This document shows positions 46,283 to 54,874 of a stretch of 64,000 nucleotides of DNA, one piece after another. The notes beneath the pieces were generated by a model that worked only from the letters and a program-made list of their open reading frames with translations, was not told where the DNA came from and did not search any database. Both the position numbers and the translations under genes were made by a program. The stretch spans positions 1 to 64,000 of the forward strand of contig JAPSLP010000014.1 of assembly GCA_031180665.1 (NCBI GenBank). The letters run 5' to 3'. Within the stretch, counting starts at the first letter, position 1; every line of letters begins with the position of its first letter. Source of the stretch: Cupriavidus sp. (lineage in GTDB: Bacteria; Pseudomonadota; Gammaproteobacteria; Burkholderiales; Burkholderiaceae).

Positions 46283-46795
46283 ATGCCAGTCGCCGCACGC
46301 TTGCCGCAGGACCGCCGCGCCCATCGCTCACATCGCGCCTTCACGCTGATCGAGCTGATGGTGGTGGTCGCCATCATCGGCATCCTCGCCGCCATCGCGG
46401 TGCCGCAATATCGGGACGATACAATTCGGGCCAGACTGTCGAGCGTGCTGACGGCGGCGGCCCCCTTGAAGATGGCGGTCAGCCTGTGCGCGCAGGAAGC
46501 GGGCGGCGTGCTGCACGATTGCAATGACGACAATGCGGCCGCCGCGATCCCGCCGTTCGCACCGAACCGCGAGATCGCGCAGGCCAGCGTCAGCGGGCCG
46601 GGCGTGATCACGCTGACGCTGGCCGCGCGCGGGCTCGGCGCCGGGGTCGACGGCAGGGCCATCACATTGCGGCCATCGATCAACGCCACCTCGATTGGCT
46701 GGGAGATCGCCACCACGATCGAGAACGCGGTCGCCAGGCAGTATGTCCTCAGGAACAGCCAGTCGCCGGCCGATACATCGCAGGCGAGGGCGTAG
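46283..46795 (+). CDS. pilA: Type IV pilin (PilA-like)
   Basis: A 170-residue prepilin. The leader MPVAARLPQDRRAHRSHRA (19 residues, basic) precedes FTLIELMVVVAIIGILAAIA, the processing and assembly helix with Glu at +5. The residue before the cleavage site is Ala, not the usual Gly. The mature globular part has two cysteines (SLCAQEAGG, HDCNDD), close together, instead of the usual C-terminal disulfide loop. ATG 46283 follows a GGGAG ribosome site. Next to a PglL-type ligase, so it is probably the glycosylated major pilin, though a minor pilin is possible. Confidence 0.87.
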   Translation: MPVAARLPQDRRAHRSHRAFTLIELMVVVAIIGILAAIAVPQYRDDTIRARLSSVLTAAAPLKMAVSLCAQEAGGVLHDCNDDNAAAAIPPFAPNREIAQASVSGPGVITLTLAARGLGAGVDGRAITLRPSINATSIGWEIATTIENAVARQYVLRNSQSPADTSQARA

Positions 46796-46852
46796 TCGGG
46801 CGGCGCAGCCGTGTCGTGGCCAACTTGCCGGCATGGCTGGGTCGGCCATCAC

Positions 46853-46921
46853 GTCGTTCCCGCGAAAGCGGGAATCCAGCGTCGTTGAACGCCACTGGGT
46901 CCCCGCGTTCGCGGGGACGAC
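46853..46921. repeat. REPIN-like pair of inverted palindromic repeats
   Basis: Two 27-base elements (46853-46879 and, inverted, 46895-46921) match at 23 of 27 positions. Each is itself a hairpin: arms TTCCCGC/GCGGGAA with loop GAAA, and GTCCCCGC/GCGGGGAC with loop GTTC. They are separated by 15 bases. Two inverted REP units make a REPIN, a nonautonomous element type moved by RAYT transposases. It sits between the pilin and pglL genes. Confidence 0.85.
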
Positions 46922-46981
46922 AAGGTATGTCGGTAATCTGCGACGCGCCAATGGGCGCGTCGCCTTCGTTGGGAATCGAAT

Positions 46982-48808
46982 GTGAATTTGCGCAGGAACG
47001 TTGCGCCGGAGTGGGCGTGCCCGCTGTTGGCAATGGCCGTCGCGTTGCCGCCGCTGGTCTCCAAACACACCTTGCCGCTGGCCACCTTCTACGGCGAGTG
47101 GGCGTCGGCACTGGCCTTCGTCGTGCTGGTGCTGTGGTCGGCCAGGCTGCGTGCCGACGCCACCGCCTCAGTCATGCCCGCCAGCAGCGGCATCCCGCTC
47201 GTGGCCGCGTTCTGCTTGTGGCTGATCGCGCTGGGCGCAGGCGCCACGCTGGCGGGCCAGCCCGACGTGACCGGCAGCCGCAGCCTGACGCTGGCCGCCT
47301 TGCTGCTGGGCGCCGGCACGATCTGGGCGGGCCAGCGCTATCGCCATGCGCTCGACGCCGACGCGGTGTTGACGGCGTTCGCAACGGCATGGGTGGCGGC
47401 GGGGCTGTTCGGCACGCTGGCGCAATGGGTGCAGTTGTTCCGGCTCGAGGGCGACAGCTTCGGGCTCGTGTCCGACTACTTCTACGACACCAATCGCCGG
47501 CTGTGGGGCAACCTGAACCAGCCCAACCACCAGGCGACGGTCCATGGGCTGGCGCTGGCCGCGTCGGTCTGGCTGGCCTCGCGCGGCAAGCTGCGCGCAG
47601 TGCCGTGGCTGGTCGCGGTGGCGCTGATCGAAAGCGGCGTCGTGCTGTCGGGCTCGCGCACCGGCGTGCTGCACGTGGGGCTGGCCGCTTGCTATGCGCT
47701 GGCCGCGGCCTGGCTGGCGCGCTCCGCACAGGATGCCGTGCCGGCTTCGGGCCGCTGGAGTCTGCGCACCCCCGCCGGGCTGGTGTTCGCGGCCGCGGCG
47801 CTGGTGGCGATGCTGATGCTGCTGCAGCCGGCGATCAAGGCGGCCGGTCAAGCGTTCGGCTGGTCGCTGTTCGACACCATGGCGCAACTGCAGGCGGGCG
47901 ACCAGATCTCCGCGCGCGGCGCACTGTGGGCGCATGCCTGGGCGATGTTCGTCGCGCATCCGTGGTTCGGCGTTGGCTGGGGCGAATTCGGCTGGGCACA
48001 GTTCGAACAGATGGCGCGGCTGGGCATCATCGTCGAGATGTCGCTGCACGCGCATAACGCGGTGCTGGATCTGCTGGCCAAGACGGGAATCGTCGGCACC
48101 GCCGGCGTCGCGCTGTTTCTGGCTGCCTGGCTATGGCGTGTGGTGCGCGCGCGGCTATGGCGCGCCGATACGGCGGAGCGCGCCCGCACGGCGGCGGCGC
48201 TGACGTGGCTGGCGATGCTGTGCGCGCATTCGATGCTCGAATACCCGCTGCACTATCTGTACTTCCTGCTGCCGTTCTGCTTTCTGCTGGGATGGCTCGA
48301 GCCCGCCGCGGTGGCGGCGGCCCGCATGCCGCGCGCGCTGGCCGCGGCCGGGCCCGCGGTGATCGGCGTGGCGGCGGCCCTGGTGCTCGCGACCATGTGG
48401 CAGGACTACCGCCGTGTCGAGGCGCGCGAGTACGCCAGTTCGGCGCGGGTCGACAGCCTGCCGGCGCCGAATCTGTGGTTCGGCCAGCACGCGGAGGCCC
48501 ACCGGGCCGAGCTCGCTGCGCTGACCGCCGACGGGGCCGATGCCTGGTTGCCGCCGCATATCGCCGCGATCCACCTGTTGCCGACGCCCACGATGATCGC
48601 GCGCGGGGCCTGGCTGCTGGCGCTGAACGGCGAGCCGGAGCAGGGCCGGGAATGGCTCGAGCGGCTGCGCTACTACTATCGCGGCGACGAGGCCGCCCAG
48701 TTTGCGCGCGTCGCCGGCTATTGCGAGGGTGTCGACGCCGGCCGGCGGCCGCGGGAGTTCTGCGAATGGGTCCATCGCCGCCGGGCCACCGCACCGATAC
48801 CGCGGTAG
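46982..48808 (+). CDS. pglL: PglL-type protein O-oligosaccharyltransferase / O-antigen ligase
   Basis: Inner-membrane Wzy_C-family enzyme of 608 residues with about twelve helices. PglL enzymes transfer lipid-linked glycans to pilin or other proteins. Diagnostic segments are RLWGNLNQPNHQATVHGLAL, GSRTGVLH, the periplasmic loop NPWFGVG-like HPWFGVGWGEFGWAQF, AHNAVLDLLAKTGI and HSMLEYPLHYLYFLLP. The C-terminal 130 residues form a soluble domain. The start is GTG 46982 with a poor ribosome site. Adjacent to the pilin, whose glycosylation is the likely role; an LPS O-antigen ligase (WaaL) role is the alternative. Confidence 0.87.
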   Translation: MNLRRNVAPEWACPLLAMAVALPPLVSKHTLPLATFYGEWASALAFVVLVLWSARLRADATASVMPASSGIPLVAAFCLWLIALGAGATLAGQPDVTGSRSLTLAALLLGAGTIWAGQRYRHALDADAVLTAFATAWVAAGLFGTLAQWVQLFRLEGDSFGLVSDYFYDTNRRLWGNLNQPNHQATVHGLALAASVWLASRGKLRAVPWLVAVALIESGVVLSGSRTGVLHVGLAACYALAAAWLARSAQDAVPASGRWSLRTPAGLVFAAAALVAMLMLLQPAIKAAGQAFGWSLFDTMAQLQAGDQISARGALWAHAWAMFVAHPWFGVGWGEFGWAQFEQMARLGIIVEMSLHAHNAVLDLLAKTGIVGTAGVALFLAAWLWRVVRARLWRADTAERARTAAALTWLAMLCAHSMLEYPLHYLYFLLPFCFLLGWLEPAAVAAARMPRALAAAGPAVIGVAAALVLATMWQDYRRVEAREYASSARVDSLPAPNLWFGQHAEAHRAELAALTADGADAWLPPHIAAIHLLPTPTMIARGAWLLALNGEPEQGREWLERLRYYYRGDEAAQFARVAGYCEGVDAGRRPREFCEWVHRRRATAPIPR

Positions 48809-48967
48809 GGCGGTAGCCGGAAGGCGGAACGCTGCGCTGCGGCAAGCGGTGGCTCGGATCGTTTCCCGGGAAGCGCGGGCCCGCGGCACTTCATCCCTCG
48901 GCACGATTTGTCACGCCAGTTGCGGCCCCTAGACTCGCCCGGTGCCTGTGTCACAGGGGAGAGGCGA

Positions 48968-49927
48968 ATGCGGACTGGCAAGCGAAGGATCCTGACGGTG
49001 GCTGTCCTGGGACTGGTGGCCGTCATCACCACCGAAGTGCTGGCGCGCGCCGGACTCGGCCTGGGGGATCCGCCGCTCTATCAGACCGATCCGGAAATCG
49101 AGTACCTGCTCAAGCCCAACCAGCGCGTGAAGCGCTTCGGCCATCGCTACGTGGTCAACCGCTTCGGCATGCGCTCGGAGGATTTCGAGCCGAAGAAGCG
49201 CGCGCCCGGCGAGCGGCGCGTGCTGGTGTTCGGCGATTCGGTCGTCAACGGCGGCGCGCAGGTCGATCAGGGGCGCCTTGCCACCGAGCAATTGCGGGCC
49301 CGGCTGGGCCAGGACGGCCAGGCGGCGACCGTGGGCAACGTCGCCGCGTTCAGCTGGGGACCGGGCAACTGGCTGGCCTATGCGCGGCGCTTTGGCTTCC
49401 TCGATGCCGATACCGCGATCATCGTCGTCAACGGCGCCGACTATGGCGACGTGCCCACCTTCGCGCCGCTGCGCCCGGATACCCATCCCTCGCAACCGCC
49501 GCTGTCGGCGCTGGTGGAGGGGGCCACGCGCTATCTGCCGGCCTATCTCGGATTGGACCAGTCGTCGGGACCCGCGCGCGAATCGACCGATGCCGATCGC
49601 GCCGCCTCGCTGCGGGATCTGGCCGAACTGATCGTGATGGCCAGGCGTGCCGGCCTGCAGGTCCGGCTGGTGCAGCACTACGAGCGTCGCGAGCTGGACG
49701 GCGCCGGCCTGCCGGCTGGCCTGCAGGCCTTCTCCCGGCTGTGCGAGGAATACGAGGTGCCGGTCGTCAGCATGCGCGACGCCGAGCGCCGGTCACGCGA
49801 CGTCGCCTATCTGGATGACATCCACCTGAGCCCGGAAGGCCAGGACCTGCTCGCCGATGCGCTGCTCGCCGCGGCCAACATGCCCGCCGGCGACCGCAAC
49901 GTCGCCGCATTCCGCCTGCGCCACTAG
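48968..49927 (+). CDS. SGNH/GDSL-family hydrolase, membrane-anchored
   Basis: A 319-residue protein with one N-terminal helix ([19 protein letters not shown]) that probably anchors it facing the periplasm. The nucleophile block [10 protein letters not shown] has Ser91, [10 protein letters not shown] precedes it, and the catalytic Asp/His pair is DDIH with D284 and H286. Related enzymes add or remove O-acetyl groups on glycans. ATG 48968 is behind a GGGGAGAGG ribosome site; a TTG start at 48908 is less likely. Lies 159 bases after pglL, suggesting glycan tailoring; its 3-prime end overlaps moaC convergently. Confidence 0.83.
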   Translation: MRTGKRRILTVAVLGLVAVITTEVLARAGLGLGDPPLYQTDPEIEYLLKPNQRVKRFGHRYVVNRFGMRSEDFEPKKRAPGERRVLVFGDSVVNGGAQVDQGRLATEQLRARLGQDGQAATVGNVAAFSWGPGNWLAYARRFGFLDADTAIIVVNGADYGDVPTFAPLRPDTHPSQPPLSALVEGATRYLPAYLGLDQSSGPARESTDADRAASLRDLAELIVMARRAGLQVRLVQHYERRELDGAGLPAGLQAFSRLCEEYEVPVVSMRDAERRSRDVAYLDDIHLSPEGQDLLADALLAAANMPAGDRNVAAFRLRH

Positions 49928-50424
49928 CGCGGCGCGCCTGCCGCGCCTGGTTCCGCCACCCAATCCCCCGACTTGCCGCCATGCTTCTCGAGCAGGCGGA
50001 TATCGCTCATCACCATGCCGCGGTCGGCGGCCTTGCACATGTCGTAGATCGTCAGCAGCGCGACCTGCACGCCGGTCAGCGCCTCCATCTCGACGCCGGT
50101 CTGCCCGCGCGTCTCGGCGCGCACGGTGCAGCGCACGGTACTGGCCGCCTCGTCCAGCGCGAAGTCCAGCGCCACCTTGGTCAGCGCGAGCGGATGGCAT
50201 AGCGGGATCAGGTCCGCGGTGCGCTTGGTGGCCATGATGCCGGCGATGCGCGCGATGCCGAGCACGTCGCCCTTCTTCGCGGTGCCGTCGCGCACCAGCG
50301 CGAAGGTCTCCGGCGCCATCGTGATGGTGCCGGTGGCGATCGCCACGCGGTGGGTGGCGTCCTTGCCGCCGACATCCACCATATGCGCCTGGCCGGCGGT
50401 ATCGAAGTGAGTGAGCTTGCTCAT
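49924..50424 (-). CDS. moaC: Cyclic pyranopterin monophosphate synthase
   Basis: Second enzyme of molybdenum cofactor synthesis, cytosolic hexamer. The 166-residue protein has the family segments [44 protein letters not shown], and [21 protein letters not shown] with the catalytic Lys in the last. The start MSKLTHFD at 50424 is preferred to an ATG four codons up. Convergent with the SGNH gene (4-base overlap) and divergent from the bepA-like gene. Confidence 0.96.
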   Translation of the reverse strand: MSKLTHFDTAGQAHMVDVGGKDATHRVAIATGTITMAPETFALVRDGTAKKGDVLGIARIAGIMATKRTADLIPLCHPLALTKVALDFALDEAASTVRCTVRAETRGQTGVEMEALTGVQVALLTIYDMCKAADRGMVMSDIRLLEKHGGKSGDWVAEPGAAGAPR

Positions 50425-50572
50425 GATTGGCGTCACAGGGTTGGCGTCGAACGGTTGGCGTCGAAGCGGGAGGGGATCGAAGGAAATCGCAGAAACCCGG
50501 AAAAGGCAGGACGGCAGCGGAGGTGCGGCCGCCGGGCGCGGAACGGTCGCGCCAGGCCGCTATCATAGCAAC

Positions 50573-52426
50573 ATGCTGATTTTCCGCCCCGTCGCCCGGC
50601 GCGTTGTGTTCGCCGATGTTCGCGCCGATGTTCGCGCCGATTCCCGTGCCGATCTCGGTGCCGAGCGCCGTGCCGCCAGACGCTCACGCTCGGCGCCCGC
50701 ATCGCGCCATGCCGGGCCGCGTCTAGGGTCTGGCCTTGCCGCGCTGCGTCGCCCGCTGGCGGCGCTGCTGATGCTGGCGCTGGCCACGCCCGCCTGGCCC
50801 CAGGCCGCATCGGCGCCGGCGAGCAAGGCGGTGCCGACGATCGCGCCGCCGCTGCTGGGTCTGCCCGGCGACGCCAGCGATCAGGTCTACGACAACCTGA
50901 ACCGCAGCGTGAAGGCCGGGCAGAAGTCCGACTTCGGCCTGCGCAGCGGCAATCCGGTGGTCGAGAGCAATGGCATCCAGCTGCCGGACATGGGCGACCC
51001 GTCGACCGCGGCGCTGTCGCCCGACATGGAGAAGCGGCTGGGCGACCGGATCATGCGCGATATTCGCCGCGATCCCCAGTACGTCACCGACGCGTTGCTG
51101 GCCGACTATCTGAACGCGCTGGGCTACAAGCTGATCCAGGCCGCGCGCCGCCAGAACCTGGCGGGCACCACCGGCGGCGGCACCTTCGCCACGGGCTTCG
51201 AGCTGTTTGCCGTGCGCGACCGGACCATCAACGCGTTTGCGCTGCCGGGCGGCTATATCGGCGTGCATACCGGCCTGCTGGTGCAGTCCGAGACCGAATC
51301 CGAACTGGCGTCGGTGCTCGGCCACGAAATCGGCCACGTCACGCAGCGGCATATCGCGCGCGGCATCACCAGCCAGGATCAATCGATGTGGATCGCGCTG
51401 GCGTCGATGGTGCTGGCGGGACTGGCGGCCACCCGCAGCCCCGACGCCGCCGCCGCACTGGCGATGGGCGGGCAGGGCGCGGCGCTGGCCAACCAGCTGT
51501 CGTTCTCGCGCGGCGCCGAGCGCGAGGCCGACCGCGTCGGCTTCCAGATCCTGTCGGCGGCGGGCTTCGATCCGCAGGGCATGCCGGACTTTTTCCGCCG
51601 GCTGCAGCGGGTCACCGGCATCTCGGAGAGCTCGGTGCCGTCCTATGTGCGCACTCACCCGCTGACCTCGGAGCGGATCGCCGACATGCAGGACCGCGCC
51701 AGCCATCTTCCGGTGCGCAAGGTCGGCAGCACGCCCGAGTACGAATTCGCGCGGGTGCGCGCGCGCATCCTGCAGGAAGCCAATCCCACCGACATCCAGA
51801 ATGCGCGCGCCGCGCTGCAGGCCCAGTTGTCCAGCGCATCGCCGATGCGGCAGCCGGCGATCCACTACGGCATCGCTTTTGCCGAGCAGCGGCTGGGCCG
51901 GCTGGTGCAGGCCGAGCAGGCGCTGGCCGAGGCGCGCCGGCTGTACGGCAATATCCCGGGGGCGTCATCGGGCAGCCCGATGCTGGACGTGATGGCGATC
52001 GAACTGGCGCGCGCCCAGGGCCGCGTGCCCGACGCGGTCCGCCAGGCGCTGGCGTCGATGAACACCTTCCCTCTGTCGCACGCGGTCGCGCTGTCGTATG
52101 CGGAGACGCTGCTGGGCGCCGGCCGGGCCGACGAGCTGGTGACCTTCCTGCGTTCGCGCACCCGCGAGGAAAGCGCGCGCGCCGAGTGGTGGGAGCTGCT
52201 GGCGCGCGCCTACGCGGCGCAGGGCAAGCGCGTGCAGCAGCATCAGGCGCTGGCCGAGAAATACGCGCGCGACGGCGCCTATCAGGCCGCGATCGAACAG
52301 CTGCAGATCGCGCGCAAGGCCGGCGACGGCGACTTCTATACGCTGTCCGAGGTCGATGCCCGGCTGCACCAGCTCGAGCGCCAGTATCGGGAAGAACGCC
52401 AGGACAACAAGGGCATGCCGAACTGA
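50573..52426 (+). CDS. bepA: BepA-like periplasmic M48 metalloprotease with TPR domain
   Basis: Zinc protease and chaperone for outer-membrane proteins, related to E. coli BepA/YfgC. The 617-residue frame has a long basic N-terminus with a repeated A-D-V/S-R pattern (ADVRADVRADSRAD), a hydrophobic signal segment (LAALLMLALATPAWP, about residues 62-77), the protease domain with H251-E-I-G-H255 in LGHEIGHVTQRH and a later Glu in READRVGF, and C-terminal TPR helices (residues about 400-600). The ATG at 50573 lies only 6 bases after a TATCAT box, so the mRNA may be leaderless or the true start may be further in. Function complements SurA and LptD here. Confidence 0.87.
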   Translation: MLIFRPVARRVVFADVRADVRADSRADLGAERRAARRSRSAPASRHAGPRLGSGLAALRRPLAALLMLALATPAWPQAASAPASKAVPTIAPPLLGLPGDASDQVYDNLNRSVKAGQKSDFGLRSGNPVVESNGIQLPDMGDPSTAALSPDMEKRLGDRIMRDIRRDPQYVTDALLADYLNALGYKLIQAARRQNLAGTTGGGTFATGFELFAVRDRTINAFALPGGYIGVHTGLLVQSETESELASVLGHEIGHVTQRHIARGITSQDQSMWIALASMVLAGLAATRSPDAAAALAMGGQGAALANQLSFSRGAEREADRVGFQILSAAGFDPQGMPDFFRRLQRVTGISESSVPSYVRTHPLTSERIADMQDRASHLPVRKVGSTPEYEFARVRARILQEANPTDIQNARAALQAQLSSASPMRQPAIHYGIAFAEQRLGRLVQAEQALAEARRLYGNIPGASSGSPMLDVMAIELARAQGRVPDAVRQALASMNTFPLSHAVALSYAETLLGAGRADELVTFLRSRTREESARAEWWELLARAYAAQGKRVQQHQALAEKYARDGAYQAAIEQLQIARKAGDGDFYTLSEVDARLHQLERQYREERQDNKGMPN

Positions 52427-52466
52427 ACCGCCGCGGCCAAGGCGACCGCCGGCGGCCGCACGCGCG

Positions 52467-53069
52467 TCAGCTGGACGCCGGCGGTTCCTGAACCTGCGGC
52501 GGCGCCGGCCGTGGCTGCCGCACGAAGCCGAAGCGCCGGGGCACTTCTGCGTCGGCGATCGGCTCGATCGGCAGATCGAGGCCGCCGAAATGGAAGACGC
52601 CAAGGTCCGTGCCACAGGCCTCGCCATGCCAGTCGCAGCTGCCGCTGAACGCGTCCAGATCGTGGTCGTGCAGCAGCGCGACCTGAACACCGTGCTCGCC
52701 CTCGATCTCGCCGGCCAGCACCACATTGCCGTGCTCGTCGGCGTGGCAGGACCGCGGCGTGAAGGCCCGCTGCGAAGTGGTATGGAACTGCCCCTGGTGC
52801 AGGCGGACCACCCAGGGCGCATAGGCGAGGTCGACGAACACACGCTGCGGCCCGTTCTGGAAGAACCAGGCGCCATGCTCGTCGCGCAGATAGTTCCGTT
52901 CGATAAAGCCCACCAGCGCGGGATGCCGCAGCGGATCGCCGGACAGGCCATGCTGCTGCGCGTATTCGTTGCGGATGCGCCATTGGCCGCGCCGGTCCAG
53001 CGCCAGCCAGCCATAGCAGTAGGGGACATTGGGCCAGCGGGCCATCGCCTGCTTGACGATATCGTCCAT
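52467..53069 (-). CDS. Conserved betaproteobacterial protein of unknown function
   Basis: A 200-residue soluble protein starting MDDIVKQAMARWPNVPYCYG behind an AGGAGA ribosome site. Recognisable parts include NEYAQQHGLSGDPLRHPALV, AWFFQNGPQRVFVDL and a His/Asp/Cys-rich C-terminal half (LLHDHDLDAFSGSCDWHG). I recognise this as a conserved Burkholderiales family but cannot name its domain accession with certainty. The Cys/His/Asp content hints at metal binding, which is inference. Located 86 bases after the YheT gene on the same strand. Confidence 0.78.
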   Translation of the reverse strand: MDDIVKQAMARWPNVPYCYGWLALDRRGQWRIRNEYAQQHGLSGDPLRHPALVGFIERNYLRDEHGAWFFQNGPQRVFVDLAYAPWVVRLHQGQFHTTSQRAFTPRSCHADEHGNVVLAGEIEGEHGVQVALLHDHDLDAFSGSCDWHGEACGTDLGVFHFGGLDLPIEPIADAEVPRRFGFVRQPRPAPPQVQEPPASS

Positions 53070-53155
53070 GCTCGTCTCCTGTTGAACTCCTTGCCCGTGC
53101 CGTCGCCGCACGCCCGCAGTACACGCGCAGTACACCGCTTCCAGCGTAGAACCTG

Positions 53156-54226
53156 TCAGGCCAGGCTATCGAAGAATCGCAGCACGCGCACCGGCAGCCA
53201 GTCGGTATGGCCCCCGCCCGGCAGCAGCGACGACAAGGGCAGATGGCGCCGCCAGTCGTGCGGCGGCGCCAGAAAACCGACGTGCCCGCCATGCTCGGGC
53301 TGGTCCAGCAACACCTGTCCGCTGACTTCGCGCGGGCCGGGCAGATAGCGCGCGGGCAGGAACGGATCGTTGCGCGCGTTCAGCACCAGCGTCGGCACGG
53401 CGATATGGCGCAGCACCGGCTTGCTGGCGGCGCGCGCCCAGTAGTCGTCGGTATCGCGAAAGCCGTGCAGCGGGGCGGTGACCACGTTGTCGAAGGCATA
53501 GAGGTCGCGGCTGGCCAGCAGCGCGGCGCGGTCGAACAGGCCCGGATACTGGGCCAGCTTGTCCAGCGACTTGCGCTTGAGCGTCTGCAGGAACATCTGC
53601 GTATAGACGCGGTTGAAGCCCCGCGACAGCGCCGCGCCGCCGCCCGCCAGATCGAGCGGCGCCGACACCGAGGCGGCGCCGGCCAGGAAGCCCGCGCTCG
53701 ACTGTGCCTCGCCCAAATAGCGCAGCAGCGCATTGCCGCCGAGCGAGATGCCAAGCGCGTACAGCCGCCGGCCATCGCCGGCATGCGCCTCGCTCAGCCG
53801 CCGCAGTACCCAGTCGATCTCGACGTAGTCGCCGGAATGGTAGAAGCGCGGCGCCAGGTTCAGCTCGCCCGAGCAGCCGCGGAAATGCGGGATCACGCCT
53901 TGCCAGCCGCGCTCGCGCAGCGCGGCCATCATCGACTGCGCGTAGTGGCTGGTCGAGTTGCCCTCCAGCCCGTGGAACAGCACCAGCAGCGGGGCGCCGG
54001 GCGCGACCCGGTGCGTGGTCCAGTCCAGATCGATGAAGTCGCCGTCGGGCGTGTCCCAACGTTCGCGGCGGAAGGTCACGCGCGGCCGGCGCGTCAGCCG
54101 GGCCGGGATGATGGTCTGGCTGTGGCCGCCGCGCAGCCACCATGGCATGTGCGCGTGGGCGTCGAAACCGTGCGGGTCGGCCAGCGGCAAGGGTCGATGC
54201 GGGATCCGGTCGGCGGGGCGGGACAT
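53156..54226 (-). CDS. YheT-family alpha/beta hydrolase
   Basis: A 356-residue esterase-like hydrolase. It starts with the family segment WWLRGGHSQTIIPARLTRR, then LLVLFHGLEGNSTSHYAQ (oxyanion region), the nucleophile elbow GISLGGN, the Asp in LNARNDPFLPA and the His in GGHVGFLAPP. Such proteins hydrolyse short acyl or polyhydroxyalkanoate-like esters in vitro, but the cellular role is unclear. It lies 40 bases after the SnoaL-like gene, probably in one transcript. Confidence 0.9.
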   Translation of the reverse strand: MSRPADRIPHRPLPLADPHGFDAHAHMPWWLRGGHSQTIIPARLTRRPRVTFRRERWDTPDGDFIDLDWTTHRVAPGAPLLVLFHGLEGNSTSHYAQSMMAALRERGWQGVIPHFRGCSGELNLAPRFYHSGDYVEIDWVLRRLSEAHAGDGRRLYALGISLGGNALLRYLGEAQSSAGFLAGAASVSAPLDLAGGGAALSRGFNRVYTQMFLQTLKRKSLDKLAQYPGLFDRAALLASRDLYAFDNVVTAPLHGFRDTDDYWARAASKPVLRHIAVPTLVLNARNDPFLPARYLPGPREVSGQVLLDQPEHGGHVGFLAPPHDWRRHLPLSSLLPGGGHTDWLPVRVLRFFDSLA

Positions 54227-54266
54227 GGCGGCGGGCGGTGCGATGCCGGGCGCTTCCCGGGTCGGT

Positions 54267-54707
54267 TCAGTGCAGGGCCTGCTTGGCCGTCGCGGTCGAG
54301 ATCGCGACCTGCGCGGCGTTGGCCGGGCTGCAATGGATATGCGCGAGGCGCCAGCCCTCGTGGTTCTGCATCAGCACGTAGGTGGTGTGCACGTACAGGT
54401 CGGCCTCGACGCGGTCGGAGGCGAAGCGCAGCGCCTCGGTCACGTCGAAGATCGAGACGCCCAGCGTCGAATGACTGCTGCTCTCGAGCACGTCGATCAG
54501 CACCGGCTGGCGGTCCAGCAACTGCAGAAAGGCCTGGCGCAGATGTTCATGGCCGATCAGCCGCTGGCCGTCGGGCATCACGCAGGTGATCGAATCCTCG
54601 TCCAGCCACAGTTTCAGCGCGCCTTCGGCATCGCGCAGCTTCAATGCCTCGCGAAAGGCTTCCAGGATGTCTTCGGCGGAATCGAACAGGCGGGCGAAGC
54701 GAGGCAT
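54267..54707 (-). CDS. SnoaL-like / NTF2-fold protein
   Basis: A 146-residue single-domain protein of the NTF2-like fold, DUF4440/SnoaL-like: an N-terminal helix pair (SAEDILEAFREALKLRDAEG), ALKLWLDEDSITCVMPDGQR, and the beta strands YVHTTYVLMQNHEGWRLAHI with His-Cys at the end. These small proteins bind or isomerise hydrophobic ligands; here the substrate is unknown. ATG 54707 is the first Met in a sensible position; the open frame upstream is not conserved-looking. Confidence 0.83.
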   Translation of the reverse strand: MPRFARLFDSAEDILEAFREALKLRDAEGALKLWLDEDSITCVMPDGQRLIGHEHLRQAFLQLLDRQPVLIDVLESSSHSTLGVSIFDVTEALRFASDRVEADLYVHTTYVLMQNHEGWRLAHIHCSPANAAQVAISTATAKQALH

Positions 54708-54874
54708 GGCGGGATCGGTCGGTGGGCCCCGCCGGCAGGCCGGGCCATGAATCGAAGCCGCCCCAGGTGCCGGTGTCGGTCGGTGTGTGCGGGGACGGCC
54801 ATCGCGGGTCAATCAACGGCGCGCCGGACGCGCCTGCGGCGCCGGGTCGGCGCGCGCTGTTCGGCTACTCCATC

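Noticed and set aside
46853-46921. The paired hairpins as an intrinsic terminator of the pilin gene
   Set aside because: Neither hairpin is followed by a T-run, and the two units are inverted copies of one another, which fits a REPIN better.
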